Shown piece by piece: positions 1-5,965 of a DNA stretch of 5,965 bases. Within the stretch, counting starts at the first letter, position 1; every line of letters begins with the position of its first letter. Source of the stretch: Bacteroidales bacterium (GTDB lineage Bacteria; Bacteroidota; Bacteroidia; Bacteroidales; NBLH01); NCBI GenBank assembly GCA_027083715.1, contig JALWNR010000197.1, positions 1 to 5,965 on the forward strand. The letters run 5' to 3'. The position numbers and the translations under genes were made by a program. The notes under the pieces were generated by a model. That model had not been told where the DNA came from and did not search any database. It saw only the letters and a list, made by a program, of their open reading frames with translations.

Positions 1-2
1 AT

Positions 3-509
3 GATGAAGAAGTAGTTGAAGACGTAAACACAAAAGTTATTGAGGCAAAAGCAAGTTTGCAAAAGATTTTTGATAATCCGGATATGAGCATTGAAGAAAA
101 AGAAAAAATCCTGAATGATGTTAAGGCTATGAATATCGATGATGCAGAGTTAAATACAATGATTGCCAAAGCCGAAAACTTAATTGCCAAAGAAAAAGAA
201 GAAATCAAACGAAAATCTACGCCGGAATATAAGCTTGCAGATTATTTTAATAAAATTGCCAATGCGGGTAGCGAAGATGAAGCAAACACATACATTGATC
301 AAGCTTTAAAAATGTTCAGTTCAAATACGTCTAATGTGTTAATAATCATAGCCGAAGATGGACATATTAAAGATTATGACAAACCCACCAATATTACTAA
401 ATATCTGAATTATCTGAAAGATACAAAAAACAATGTAAATAAAGTAGATGAAATCAAGTGGGATGCAAATAACAAAATAAAAACCTTGATTTTACGTAAA
501 GTTAAATAA
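3..509 (+). CDS. 5'-truncated Lys/Glu-rich protein with C-terminal shared (possibly NTF2-like) module
   Basis: The frame is open from the first complete codon of the window, so the true start lies upstream; 168 residues are visible. A TTG at 57 and an ATG at 84 lie in the same frame but are probably internal. Visible residues 1-72 are charged and helical (many K and E), possibly coiled coil. Residues 73-168 form a more compact region, starting after STPEYK. It carries EANTYIDQALKMF at 93-105, a hydrophobic strand NVLIII at 111-116, YLNYLKD at 134-140 and a final strand KIKTLILRK at 158-166. This order resembles gene 2 (EANRVIERALELF, then REYLERL) and the N-terminal domain of the LRR protein. 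The gene lies 62 bases upstream of gene 2 on the same strand and probably belongs to the same operon. The function is unknown to me; localisation cannot be judged because the N-terminus is missing. Confidence 0.85.
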   Translation, partial: DEEVVEDVNTKVIEAKASLQKIFDNPDMSIEEKEKILNDVKAMNIDDAELNTMIAKAENLIAKEKEEIKRKSTPEYKLADYFNKIANAGSEDEANTYIDQALKMFSSNTSNVLIIIAEDGHIKDYDKPTNITKYLNYLKDTKNNVNKVDEIKWDANNKIKTLILRKVK

Positions 510-510
510 A

Positions 511-535
511 TTTTAAACTTTGTTAAAGTTTAAAA
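511..535 (+). terminator. perfect 11-bp AT-rich hairpin after gene 1
   Basis: Arms TTTTAAACTTT (511-521) and AAAGTTTAAAA (525-535) pair perfectly around a 3-base GTT loop, two bases after the stop codon of gene 1. The stem has only one G-C pair and no clean U tract follows, so it would be a weak intrinsic terminator. It could equally be an operator, an RNA-processing site or an mRNA-end stabiliser between operon genes. The symmetry is certain; the role is inferred. Confidence 0.35.
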
Positions 536-571
536 ATAACGGCATATTTTATCATTTAAACTATTTTAAGA

Positions 572-1141
572 ATGAAAACAATAAAAACACTCATACTACT
601 ATCGGTATTTTTTATCGGCAGTAATTTATCAGCACAAGATTTAAGCCCTGAACGAAAAGCTGCCGTGGACAGTTTAGCCCTTGAAAAAGTACGTGATTTA
701 AGCAAATACATCAGCATTATTGGCGATAAATCCACACCTTGGTCAGAAGCTAATAGAGTGATTGAACGTGCATTAGAACTATTTATGGAAGGCAGTGAAA
801 TGGGTGTTTCATCGCTTTACCGGAAAAAAGTTACCTATTATCCCGTGCGCGAATACCTGGAACGCTTGATGCGTTTAAATTACCAAACGGTAAACATTAC
901 ATGGTACAACATACAGTATGTAAGCGATTTGGTAAAACAACCCGATGGCAGATATGTAGGTGTAATTACCATTTATCAACGCTTTGAGGGTGTTACCAAA
1001 GAAGGCTTAAAATATGTGGATACTACAAAAAAAGACATTACCGTTTATGTAGAGCGTAAACAAACCCAAATTGACGGTATTCCCGTTGGTTTTTGGGATG
1101 TACTTTTAGGAGATATTCGTGTAAAAGAAACAACAAAATAA
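572..1141 (+). CDS. secreted protein of unknown function, shared (possibly NTF2-like) module
   Basis: This encodes 189 residues. The ATG at 572 is chosen because a type I signal peptide starts there: MKT, a hydrophobic core to about residue 16, then SNLSA before Q22. There is no lipobox Cys, so the product is probably a soluble periplasmic or exported protein. Residues 40-72 form a helix ending in EANRVIERALELF. They are followed by RKKVTYYPVREYLERL (84-99), a strand VNITWYNIQYV (107-117), a second pair of strands around YVGVITIYQRF (128-138), and a last strand FWDVLLGDIRV (174-184). Helices followed by a curved sheet suggest an NTF2-like fold, which is inference. Gene 1 and the N-terminus of the LRR protein show the same order of elements. 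No catalytic residues are recognisable. There is no Shine-Dalgarno sequence, as is usual in Bacteroidota. It sits 62 bases after gene 1. Confidence 0.9.
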   Translation: MKTIKTLILLSVFFIGSNLSAQDLSPERKAAVDSLALEKVRDLSKYISIIGDKSTPWSEANRVIERALELFMEGSEMGVSSLYRKKVTYYPVREYLERLMRLNYQTVNITWYNIQYVSDLVKQPDGRYVGVITIYQRFEGVTKEGLKYVDTTKKDITVYVERKQTQIDGIPVGFWDVLLGDIRVKETTK

Positions 1142-1144
1142 TAA

Positions 1145-1214
1145 AGTATATTGGTATATTAGTTTATTGGAATAAAGAATCTCTAGTAACTAATATGCCA
1201 ATAAACAATATACT
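1145..1214. repeat. intergenic inverted repeat with two competing folds
   Basis: Almost the whole gap between genes 2 and 3 is palindromic. In fold A, 1151-1164 (TTGGTATATTAGTT) pairs with 1188-1201 (AACTAATATGCCAA), 14 pairs including one G-U, around a 23-base loop. In fold B, 1145-1153 (AGTATATTG) pairs with 1206-1214 (CAATATACT), and GTTTATTGG (1162-1170) with CCAATAAAC (1198-1206); the two helices abut on the right and share base 1206, with an 8-base bulge on the left. The folds exclude each other. This could be a degenerate MITE/REP-like element or an RNA switch or processing site between operon genes. There is no U tract, so it is not a classical terminator. Confidence 0.6.
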
Positions 1215-1222
1215 GATTGCAG

Positions 1223-2047
1223 ATGAAAAAATTTATTCAATTAACGCTGACTTTTTTTTTCGTATTTCCTATTTACGCTCAAAAATACGTAACTGATGAA
1301 GACATTTCTACTTTATATGCTTCTACCAAGCAAATTAATCAGTTTATAAGGCGATTTAATGGCGAAGAAGATTTGCGGGGTAAACGGCTTTATCCGAAAG
1401 ATAAAAAATACCGTAATGTAAATTTACGAAAAAAGTATTTGAGAAACCTGTTTGATAATCAGAACTTTAATATCTCATCAGCTTTAAAAACTGAATTTAT
1501 TACGGATGTTACCAAGACAGGGCATTCGCTCTATTATGATTTTTATGGAACTAATTGGTTTGCAGAACTCAATACAAAATTTTTGTACAATGGCAAGGAA
1601 GAAAATGTAATTTTATACCTGAAAATTGAAAAAGAAACAGGCGGATATAAATGGTCATTAATAAATGTATATTGGTATGGATATGATAAATTGTTTTATC
1701 AAAAGCCTGTTCCCGAAATAAAATTTATTCATCCGATGAGCCACGAATTGGATTTTATGAATTTACATAAAATCTTTGATCGATACTCTGATAAGATTGA
1801 ATATTACACCGATAAAAGTTTTAAACCGGATTATTTAACTTTATTTTTAGTTGATTTAAAACAAGGAAAATTCAAATTTCAAGGAGTTACCGATTTAAAA
1901 TTTCATGTTTTTCAGATTGAAAACTGGTATTTTGAAATACAAAATTTTAACCGAAAAGGTGATAATTCGGGTTGGTTGATTTCTAATTTAATGAAAGTTC
2001 CCGATAAAGATAAACCTTCATTGATAAAATTAATTAAACACGATTAA
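1223..2047 (+). CDS. secreted protein of unknown function
   Basis: This encodes 274 residues. The ATG at 1223 is preferred over a TTG two codons upstream because it opens a canonical signal peptide: MKK, a hydrophobic stretch with FFFVF (11-15), then PIYA before Q20. No lipobox Cys is present. Residues 30-155 loosely follow the module of gene 2: a helix, NLRKKYLRNLFDN (67-79), then several aromatic strands ending in YKWSLINVYWY (142-152). A distinct C-terminal part begins around FIHPMSHELDFMNLHKIF (169-186) and ends in aromatic strands such as FHVFQIENWYFEIQNF (227-242). The protein is rich in Y, F, K and N. I do not recognise a named family, enzyme motif or metal site. It lies 81 bases after gene 2, across a palindromic spacer, and 26 bases before the LRR gene, so co-transcription with the latter is likely. 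Confidence 0.88.
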   Translation: MKKFIQLTLTFFFVFPIYAQKYVTDEDISTLYASTKQINQFIRRFNGEEDLRGKRLYPKDKKYRNVNLRKKYLRNLFDNQNFNISSALKTEFITDVTKTGHSLYYDFYGTNWFAELNTKFLYNGKEENVILYLKIEKETGGYKWSLINVYWYGYDKLFYQKPVPEIKFIHPMSHELDFMNLHKIFDRYSDKIEYYTDKSFKPDYLTLFLVDLKQGKFKFQGVTDLKFHVFQIENWYFEIQNFNRKGDNSGWLISNLMKVPDKDKPSLIKLIKHD

Positions 2048-2073
2048 GCCTACTAACTATAAAACGATTTCCC

Positions 2074-4557
2074 ATGAAAAAACAGCTACTTTTAAGTTTT
2101 ATTATTCTGATTTCTGTCTTTTCTTTTGCACAAAAAGAGCAAAGAACAGAACAAAATGCAGCAGATGAATACAGTAAACAAGCAGAACAGATTGTTCGTT
2201 TTTATCAGGGAACTTTAAATGCACTTGGCAGTAAATACACACCTGTCAAAGAAAAGCAGATTATGATTAATCAAAGTTTTGATAAAATTTTTCTTGATGA
2301 CAAAGTGCAAATTGAAGATGATTTAGACGAAAATCGGGAAACTGTAACTTATAAAAATGTACAAGCATATTTGCAGGATGTGGATTTCTTTTTCAAAAAT
2401 GTACGTTTTAATTTTGAAATAAAAGGAGTTGAACGTTTAACTAATTCTGAAAATATCCCTTTTTATAAGGTTACAACCGTATGTAATATAAAAGGAACTA
2501 CCATTAAAGGGGAAAATATAGATGTATTTAAAGACCGTTATTTTGAAATCAACCTGAATGAAGACGAACAGACATTAAAAATTGCCAGTATTTATACCAC
2601 AAAATTAAATGTTGAAGCAGATCTTGAAGCATGGTGGAAAAATTTAAGCCCTGAATGGAAGAAAGCAATAACCGGTGAAAATCAAGCTCGCGATTTAATG
2701 TTTGCACAAATAAAAGGATTGCTCAAAACTACAAAAATCGACATCAGCGGACGTGCGATTGATGATATCAGTCCATTGAGCAAGTTTGCAGGGCTGAAAA
2801 AACTGAATATGAGCCATACTCACGTCTCTGACTTATATCCGTTAAGGAACTTAAATAAAATGGAAGAATTGGACTTGAGTGCCACGAAAGTACAGAATAT
2901 TAATGCCCTACAGTACATGAGCAGTTTAAACAAACTAATTATTGACAGTACTTTGGTTGAAGACATTACAGTATTGGAAAATATGGACAGTTTGAAAATA
3001 CTTTCCATGCAATATACAAAAGTGGATAGTCTGGCACCTATTGAATATTTGGAGAATATTGAAACCTTGAAACTTTCAGGTATGCCAATTGTCAATTTAA
3101 ATGTTTTTAGAGAATACACAAAAGTAAAAGTTTTGATTTTTGATAATACAAATATCAAATCACTGAATGGAATTGAAAAAATGAGTCGTTTGGAGCGTAT
3201 TAGTTTTTCAAATACCCCGATAACAGACATTAATTTGCTGAAAAATTTTAAAAATCTGAAAGTTATTCATTTTGATAATACTAAGGTAGCAAGTCTTGAA
3301 AGTTTGAATGCTTTAAATCCAAGCACTATTTATTGCGACAATACCGGTATTACAAAAAAAATGGCAGATGCATATATGGCAAAACATAATAATACATTGG
3401 TAGTGTACAATTCTGCCGTTTGGATGAGTTGGTGGAAAGATTTAGCTCCACAATGGAAAAAAGTATTTGCTCAAATTATGAAAACAGAAAAGCCTGATAA
3501 AATAGCGTTGCATAAATTAGGCTTAACAAAAGAATTGGATATTTCCGGAAATGAAGATATTTCGGATCTTACACCACTTAGTAATTTGATTCATCTGGAA
3601 AAAATCGATATTTCAAATACAAAAATCACTGATTTAAACATTTTGTCCAAATTGATTGAATTGAAAGAAATAAATTGCAGCCATTTGGGAATTACTGATT
3701 TAACACCTGTTGGCAGCTTGTCGAACCTTGAAAAATTAGATATATCATTTACAAGCATTAATCAACTTCCATTAATGGGGTGCAATAAATTAGAAACTCT
3801 TTATGCCGACAATACCGATATAAATGGTTTATTGACCATAGCAAATTTAAAAAATCTGAAATTAATTTATGCCGATAATACTAAGTTAGACAAAATGGCA
3901 GTGAGTTTGTTTAAAGTTCGTAAACCTGAAACTGTAGTTGTGTATCAATCTGATGAGCTGAAAAAATGGTGGAATTTACTGGATAATAATTGGAAAAACA
4001 TTTTTAAAGAAAAAGTACCGTTTAAAAAAGAACCGGGACGTTTGCAACTTGCTGAAATGAGTTATATTACAGAATTGGATTTGAAAAACAATTCGGGAAT
4101 TAGAGGTTTAAAACCTTTGGAAATGCTTACACAACTTGAAGTACTGAAATTTACCGATACAGATGTTATGGATTTGGTAGCACTTAAAAATTTAACAAAT
4201 CTGACTAAATTAAAGTGTGCCCGAAACCCGATACGTAGTCTTGAACCGGTGAAAAATCTAACTAAATTAGAATTTTTAGACTGTTCAAATACCCAAATAG
4301 ATGATTTAACACCCATCGCAAACTTAAAAGAATTAAAAATTTTAAAAATTACCGGTACAAAAGTTAAAAATTTGAATGCTTTAGAAAATATGCATAATTT
4401 GGTGCATCTTGAATTTTCGAGTACACCGGTAAGATGGTTAAAACCAATTTGGAATTTGGAACGTTTGCAAACGGTTAAGTGTTACAATACAAAAATAATG
4501 AAGCCTTTTATGGATAAATATAAAAAAGCACATCCAAATGTAAATGTGATTTTTTAG
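2074..4557 (+). CDS. secreted leucine-rich-repeat protein with three W-helix/LRR/cap units
   Basis: This encodes 827 residues. The ATG at 2074 opens a signal peptide (MKKQLLLSFIILISVFSFA before Q20) with no lipobox. Residues 25-178 form a helix-then-sheet domain like genes 1 and 2. It includes LGSKYTPVKEKQIMINQSF (51-69), KNVQAYLQDV (94-103) and a closing strand LKIASIYTTKL (168-178). Three units follow. The W-helix motif WW-x6-W lies at 187-195, 453-461 and 632-640. Each is followed by LRRs, mostly exactly 22 residues with core LxxLxxxxTxIxxLxxL: about nine, five and six copies. Each unit closes with a cap of 23 residues starting at Asn-Thr and ending in an aromatic residue: 423-445, 602-624 and 805-827. 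Seven residues separate each cap from the next WW. The repeats resemble internalin/SDS22-type LRRs, which usually bind proteins. I see no enzyme domain, membrane anchor or type IX sorting domain, so a periplasmic binding scaffold is likely. The ligand is unknown. Confidence 0.95.
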   Translation: MKKQLLLSFIILISVFSFAQKEQRTEQNAADEYSKQAEQIVRFYQGTLNALGSKYTPVKEKQIMINQSFDKIFLDDKVQIEDDLDENRETVTYKNVQAYLQDVDFFFKNVRFNFEIKGVERLTNSENIPFYKVTTVCNIKGTTIKGENIDVFKDRYFEINLNEDEQTLKIASIYTTKLNVEADLEAWWKNLSPEWKKAITGENQARDLMFAQIKGLLKTTKIDISGRAIDDISPLSKFAGLKKLNMSHTHVSDLYPLRNLNKMEELDLSATKVQNINALQYMSSLNKLIIDSTLVEDITVLENMDSLKILSMQYTKVDSLAPIEYLENIETLKLSGMPIVNLNVFREYTKVKVLIFDNTNIKSLNGIEKMSRLERISFSNTPITDINLLKNFKNLKVIHFDNTKVASLESLNALNPSTIYCDNTGITKKMADAYMAKHNNTLVVYNSAVWMSWWKDLAPQWKKVFAQIMKTEKPDKIALHKLGLTKELDISGNEDISDLTPLSNLIHLEKIDISNTKITDLNILSKLIELKEINCSHLGITDLTPVGSLSNLEKLDISFTSINQLPLMGCNKLETLYADNTDINGLLTIANLKNLKLIYADNTKLDKMAVSLFKVRKPETVVVYQSDELKKWWNLLDNNWKNIFKEKVPFKKEPGRLQLAEMSYITELDLKNNSGIRGLKPLEMLTQLEVLKFTDTDVMDLVALKNLTNLTKLKCARNPIRSLEPVKNLTKLEFLDCSNTQIDDLTPIANLKELKILKITGTKVKNLNALENMHNLVHLEFSSTPVRWLKPIWNLERLQTVKCYNTKIMKPFMDKYKKAHPNVNVIF

Positions 4558-4636
4558 ATGCACTTTAAATTTGCAAGTTGTGTGAATAAAATAAAAATAT
4601 ATTTAGAAGCTGAAAGCAAGATGTACTAAAGTGCAT
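4558..4636. repeat. 10-bp inverted repeat enclosing 59 bases downstream of the LRR gene
   Basis: ATGCACTTTA (4558-4567) begins immediately after the stop codon of the LRR gene, and its exact reverse complement TAAAGTGCAT lies at 4627-4636. The enclosed 59 bases are AT-rich, with no convincing ORF and no strong inner stem. It may be a remnant of a small mobile element or part of the mRNA 3' end. A chance match is possible in AT-rich DNA. Confidence 0.4.
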
Positions 4637-4660
4637 AGTTTCAATACTTACGAAAACTAA

Positions 4661-4697
4661 TAAAAAAGCCGCTCAAAAAAATTAAACGGCTTTTTTA
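4661..4697. terminator. bidirectional intrinsic terminator between convergent genes
   Basis: TAAAAAAGCCG (4661-4671) pairs perfectly with CGGCTTTTTTA (4687-4697), around a 15-base A-rich loop. Reading plus, the GCCG/CGGC core is followed by TTTTTTATTTTTT; reading minus, by TTTTTTATTAG. Both directions therefore end in a U-rich tract. It lies about 100 bases after the LRR gene and 20 bases after the convergent YegP-like gene, so it can serve both. Confidence 0.85.
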
Positions 4698-4716
4698 TTT
4701 TTTGAAGGAAAAATAT

Positions 4717-5046
4717 TTATTCCATTTCCATTTCGGCATTCGGTGCATTTTCGATAACCGATTTAATACCGTTTTCCATAGATGCTTTTGATTTGTACAT
4801 TTCGCTTTTACCAATAACTTGTGAGTTGGCTGCTTTTAATACAAAATAAACTTGACCGTCTTTTGCTTCTTTGCGCTCAAACATATCCTCTTTTGCATTT
4901 TTCTTTACCGATTCAATTCCATTTTCACAGCCTGATTTTGAAGCATAACCTTGACTGGATAAAATTACTTGTCCATTTTTGGCGGTTAGGTTAAAATAGT
5001 ATTTTCCGTCATTTCCTGTTTTTACTAAAAATTTAGGATGTCCCAT
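4717..5046 (-). CDS. YegP-family protein, two DUF1508 repeats
   Basis: This encodes 109 residues, starting ATGGGA. Two copies of the roughly 48-residue DUF1508 repeat are visible. Copy 1 runs from about 5 to 50, with KYYFNLTAKNGQVILSSQGY and then NGIESVKKNA. Copy 2 runs from about 56 to 102, with QVYFVLKAANSQVIGKSEMY and then NGIKSVIENAP. The pattern of FxLKAxNxxxIxxSxxYxxKxxxxxGIxSV and the length match Escherichia coli YegP (about 110 residues). An acidic Glu/Met tail ends the protein. No signal peptide is seen, so it should be cytosolic. The family is widespread and its biochemical role is not established. It is transcribed towards the LRR operon and away from it in regulation; a shared terminator separates them. 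It is probably monocistronic housekeeping or stress DNA rather than part of the LRR cluster. Confidence 0.95.
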   Translation of the reverse strand: MGHPKFLVKTGNDGKYYFNLTAKNGQVILSSQGYASKSGCENGIESVKKNAKEDMFERKEAKDGQVYFVLKAANSQVIGKSEMYKSKASMENGIKSVIENAPNAEMEME

Positions 5047-5081
5047 AATTTCAATTGTTTTTAAAGTGATTAATAATGATA

Positions 5082-5089
5082 CGAATATA
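5082..5089 (-). promoter_or_regulatory. candidate Bacteroidota -7 element for the YegP-like gene
   Basis: Read on the minus strand this is TATATTCG, one mismatch from the Bacteroidota consensus TAnnTTTG. It lies 35 bases upstream of the YegP-like start codon, giving a plausible short leader. No clear -33 TTG-type box was found at the usual distance, so the call rests on one short motif. Confidence 0.3.
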
Positions 5090-5203
5090 ATAAATTTTAT
5101 CTTTAATTATATCAGGCTGGCTTTTTTTTTGACAACTTATATAGGAGAATTTACAAACAAGCTGTTCAAAAAGATAAAAGGAAGAAAAATTCGGACAATA
5201 AAA

Positions 5204-5228
5204 AAGCCGTTTCTAAATGAAACGGCTT
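5204..5228 (-). terminator. intrinsic terminator of tRNA-His
   Basis: AAGCCGTTTC (5204-5213) pairs perfectly with GAAACGGCTT (5219-5228) around a 5-base loop. On the minus strand the stem is followed directly by a run of T residues (GGCTTTTTTATTG). It sits 23 bases beyond the 3' end of the tRNA-His gene, in the right orientation to end its transcript. Confidence 0.88.
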
Positions 5229-5251
5229 CTTTGAGTTTTGGTAATTTTTTG

Positions 5252-5320
<69 letters not shown>

Positions 5321-5326
<6 letters not shown>

Positions 5327-5965
5327 ATCAGCGAACAGGACACCCTGGCCCGGCTCGGCGGCGACGATTTCGTGCTGCTGTTCTCCGATCTGCCGGACCG
5401 GGATGCCGCCCTGGCCCAGGCCCGGCGCATTCAGGAACAGTTCAGCCAGCCCTTCCGGCTCGACGGCAAGGAGGTCTATCTCGATGCCAGCATCGGCATC
5501 GCCCGCTATCCCGAAAACGGCACCGAGCCCGACATCCTCATCAAGCATGCCGAATCGGCCATGTACTACGCCAAGGACCGGGGCGGCAACAGCATCCAGT
5601 TCTCGTCGGAGGAGATCCAGGCCGCCACGGCCAACCGCTTCACCATCGAGAACGACCTGCGTTGCGCGATCCGCAACGAACAGCTGCAGGTCTACTACCA
5701 GCCCCAGTTCGATCTGCACACGGGCAAGGTGACCGGGATCGAGGCCCTGGTGCGCTGGCCGCACCCGGACGAAGGCATGATCGCGCCGGATCGCTTCATT
5801 CCCATCGCCGAGGAGAGCGGCCTGATCCTGAATCTGGGCAAATGGGTGCTGCGCCAGGCCATTGCCGACGCGCGGCGCTTGCAGGCCGCCGGCTGCCTGC
5901 CGCGGCGCCTGGCGGTCAACCTCTCCGCCCGCCAGCTCTATCACCAGGACACCCTGTCCGTGTTC
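5321..5965 (+). CDS. GGDEF-EAL (cyclic di-GMP turnover) protein, internal fragment, both ends missing
   Basis: The reading frame starting GCC ACC ATC AGC is open from 5321 to the window end, giving 215 residues without a start or stop. Residue 7 onward reads DTLARLGGDDFVLLF, the active-site loop of a diguanylate cyclase, with GGDDF at 13-17 (5357-5371). ASIGIARYP and AMYYAKDRGGN complete the GGDEF domain. The EAL domain starts around 110 with YYQPQFDLHTGKVTGIEALV; its EALVR signature is at 141-145 (5741-5755) and the metal-site NLSARQL begins at 200. The fourth position of the GGDEF motif is Asp, not Glu. The residue where the inhibitory I-site (RxxD) Arg should be is Ser. Cyclase activity is therefore uncertain; the EAL half could still be a phosphodiesterase. 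Sensor domains, if any, lie outside. Base composition is unlike the rest of the window, pointing to a proteobacterial source. Confidence 0.93.

Noticed and set aside
519..552. Possible promoter for gene 2 (TTTG at 519-522, TATTTTAT at 545-552)
   Set aside because: The downstream box differs from TAnnTTTG at two positions, the upstream box lies within a hairpin, and such motifs are frequent in AT-rich DNA.
1093..1296. 67-codon plus-strand frame bridging genes 2 and 3
   Set aside because: It overlaps the end of gene 2, the palindromic spacer and the signal peptide of gene 3 in a different frame, and has no protein-like pattern.
2632..2670. WW domain (proline-binding) reading of the WW-x6-W motif
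   Set aside because: True WW domains have two Trp about 20 residues apart in a three-strand sheet. Here the Trp are adjacent plus one six residues later in a helix-like context.
2820..3230. Minus-strand open frames within the LRR gene (also 4062-4316)
   Set aside because: They are antisense to repeated LRR codons, whose periodic composition keeps the opposite strand open; no start signals or recognisable domains.

Overview
The window joins two pieces of DNA of different origin. Bases 1 to about 5319 are AT-rich and look like Bacteroidota (Flavobacteriia/Bacteroidia-like). Start codons lack Shine-Dalgarno sequences. Three consecutive genes encode signal peptides that end in Ala before a Gln. 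The tRNA-His does not carry a full encoded CCA. From about 5320 to the end the DNA is GC-rich with strong G/C preference at third codon positions. It encodes the interior of a GGDEF-EAL protein typical of Proteobacteria. The switch falls inside the acceptor stem of the tRNA-His gene and breaks its base pairing, so a chimeric contig is the simplest reading.

Layout of the Bacteroidota part: four plus-strand genes with gaps of 62, 81 and 26 bases form a probable operon. Gene 1 (3-509) is a 5'-truncated Lys/Glu-rich protein. Gene 2 (572-1141) and gene 3 (1223-2047) are small secreted proteins of unknown function. Gene 4 (2074-4557) is an 827-residue secreted leucine-rich-repeat protein. Genes 1, 2 and 4 appear to share one module, perhaps NTF2-like, and gene 3 carries a weaker version. 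In gene 4 this module is followed by three consecutive units. Each unit has a tryptophan-rich helix (WW-x6-W), a run of 22-residue LRRs and an exactly 23-residue cap.

Gene 4 converges on a minus-strand YegP-family (DUF1508) gene (4717-5046), with a bidirectional terminator between them (4661-4697). A minus-strand tRNA-His follows (5252-5326), with its own terminator (5204-5228).

The best candidate for an undescribed system is the cluster of genes 1-4. It looks like a set of exported partner proteins with related folds next to a large LRR scaffold that carries the same fold at its N-terminus. What they do cannot be read from the sequence; joint action in the periplasm is an inference. The YegP-like gene, the tRNA and the GGDEF-EAL fragment are not part of that cluster.
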